A model generated the notes under the pieces. The model was not told the DNA's origin, did not search any database, and worked only from the letters and a program-made list of their open reading frames with translations. 9,268 nucleotides of DNA, from assembly GCA_903856875.1 (NCBI GenBank), contig CAIODE010000403.1:1-9268 (forward strand), given 5' to 3'. A program made the position numbers and the translations under genes. Each line of letters opens with the position of its first letter. Position 1 is the stretch's first letter. This DNA comes from an uncultured Burkholderiales bacterium (GTDB lineage: Bacteria; Pseudomonadota; Gammaproteobacteria; Burkholderiales; Burkholderiaceae_C). This document shows positions 9,214-9,268 of the stretch, one piece after another.

Positions 9214-9233
9214 TGAGTATCCTACGATACTCA
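9214..9233. promoter_or_regulatory. Perfect palindromic operator candidate upstream of the DUF1028-transporter operon
   Basis: TGAGTATC (9214-9221) and GATACTCA (9226-9233) are perfect inverted repeats of eight bases separated by CTAC. The element ends 28 bases before the ATG at 9185, where an operator overlapping or just downstream of the promoter would lie. The arms are AT-moderate and no T tract follows, so a terminator is unlikely. Symmetry and size fit a dimeric repressor site such as those of GntR-type regulators, but the regulator family is a guess. No clear -35/-10 pair could be fixed on the minus strand. Confidence 0.5.
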
Positions 9234-9268
9234 TGCAAAAAAGATGCCTAGCAGTCATTTTTTCGAAG

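Noticed and set aside
9233..9268. Possible start of a divergent plus-strand gene (ATG at 9233 or 9244)
   Set aside because: At most 12 codons are visible, with no clear Shine-Dalgarno and no recognisable domain, so it cannot be annotated from this window.

Overview
The window reads as a chromosomal segment of a Gram-negative bacterium. The best guess is a betaproteobacterium of the Comamonadaceae/Burkholderiales type with moderate GC content. That guess rests on the style of the peptide-transporter proteins, the tight ATGA gene overlaps, and a DUF1028 gene joined to a transporter operon. No rRNA, tRNA, IS element, CRISPR array or phage gene is visible, and almost all of the sequence is coding.

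Left part (1-3062). At the left edge, on the minus strand, lies an intradiol ring-cleavage dioxygenase that most resembles hydroxyquinol 1,2-dioxygenase. It lacks only its C-terminal end, which runs out of the window. Upstream of it, on the same strand and 92 bases away, is a 333-residue short-chain dehydrogenase with the sequence hallmarks of light-dependent protochlorophyllide oxidoreductase (LPOR). This is the photoenzyme of chlorophyll synthesis, typical of cyanobacteria and plants and known only from some anoxygenic phototrophic bacteria. Divergent from it, across a roughly 200-base intergenic region, is an N-terminally membrane-anchored alpha/beta hydrolase. The intergenic region contains two TTGACA boxes 21 bases apart and a 26-base interrupted inverted repeat.

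Right part (3080-9185). A compact minus-strand operon is read from right to left: DUF1028 Ntn-hydrolase-like protein, DppD-type ATPase, DppF-type ATPase, periplasmic family-5 solute-binding protein, DppB-type permease and DppC-type permease. Three junctions are 4-base ATGA overlaps, one is a 14-base overlap, and only the binding-protein gene has a short gap (21 bases) and its own good ribosome-binding site. The layout predicts an ABC importer for a peptide or similar small molecule, co-produced with a cytoplasmic hydrolase that may act on the imported compound. A perfect 8-base-arm palindrome just upstream of the first gene is a good candidate operator.

The most notable element is the LPOR gene. 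It sits outside any visible photosynthesis gene cluster and beside genes with catabolic features. It keeps the catalytic Tyr/Lys pair and three of the four cysteines usually discussed for this enzyme, but has Asn in place of the Cys of the CNAA motif. Whether it serves bacteriochlorophyll synthesis or has been repurposed cannot be decided from this window.
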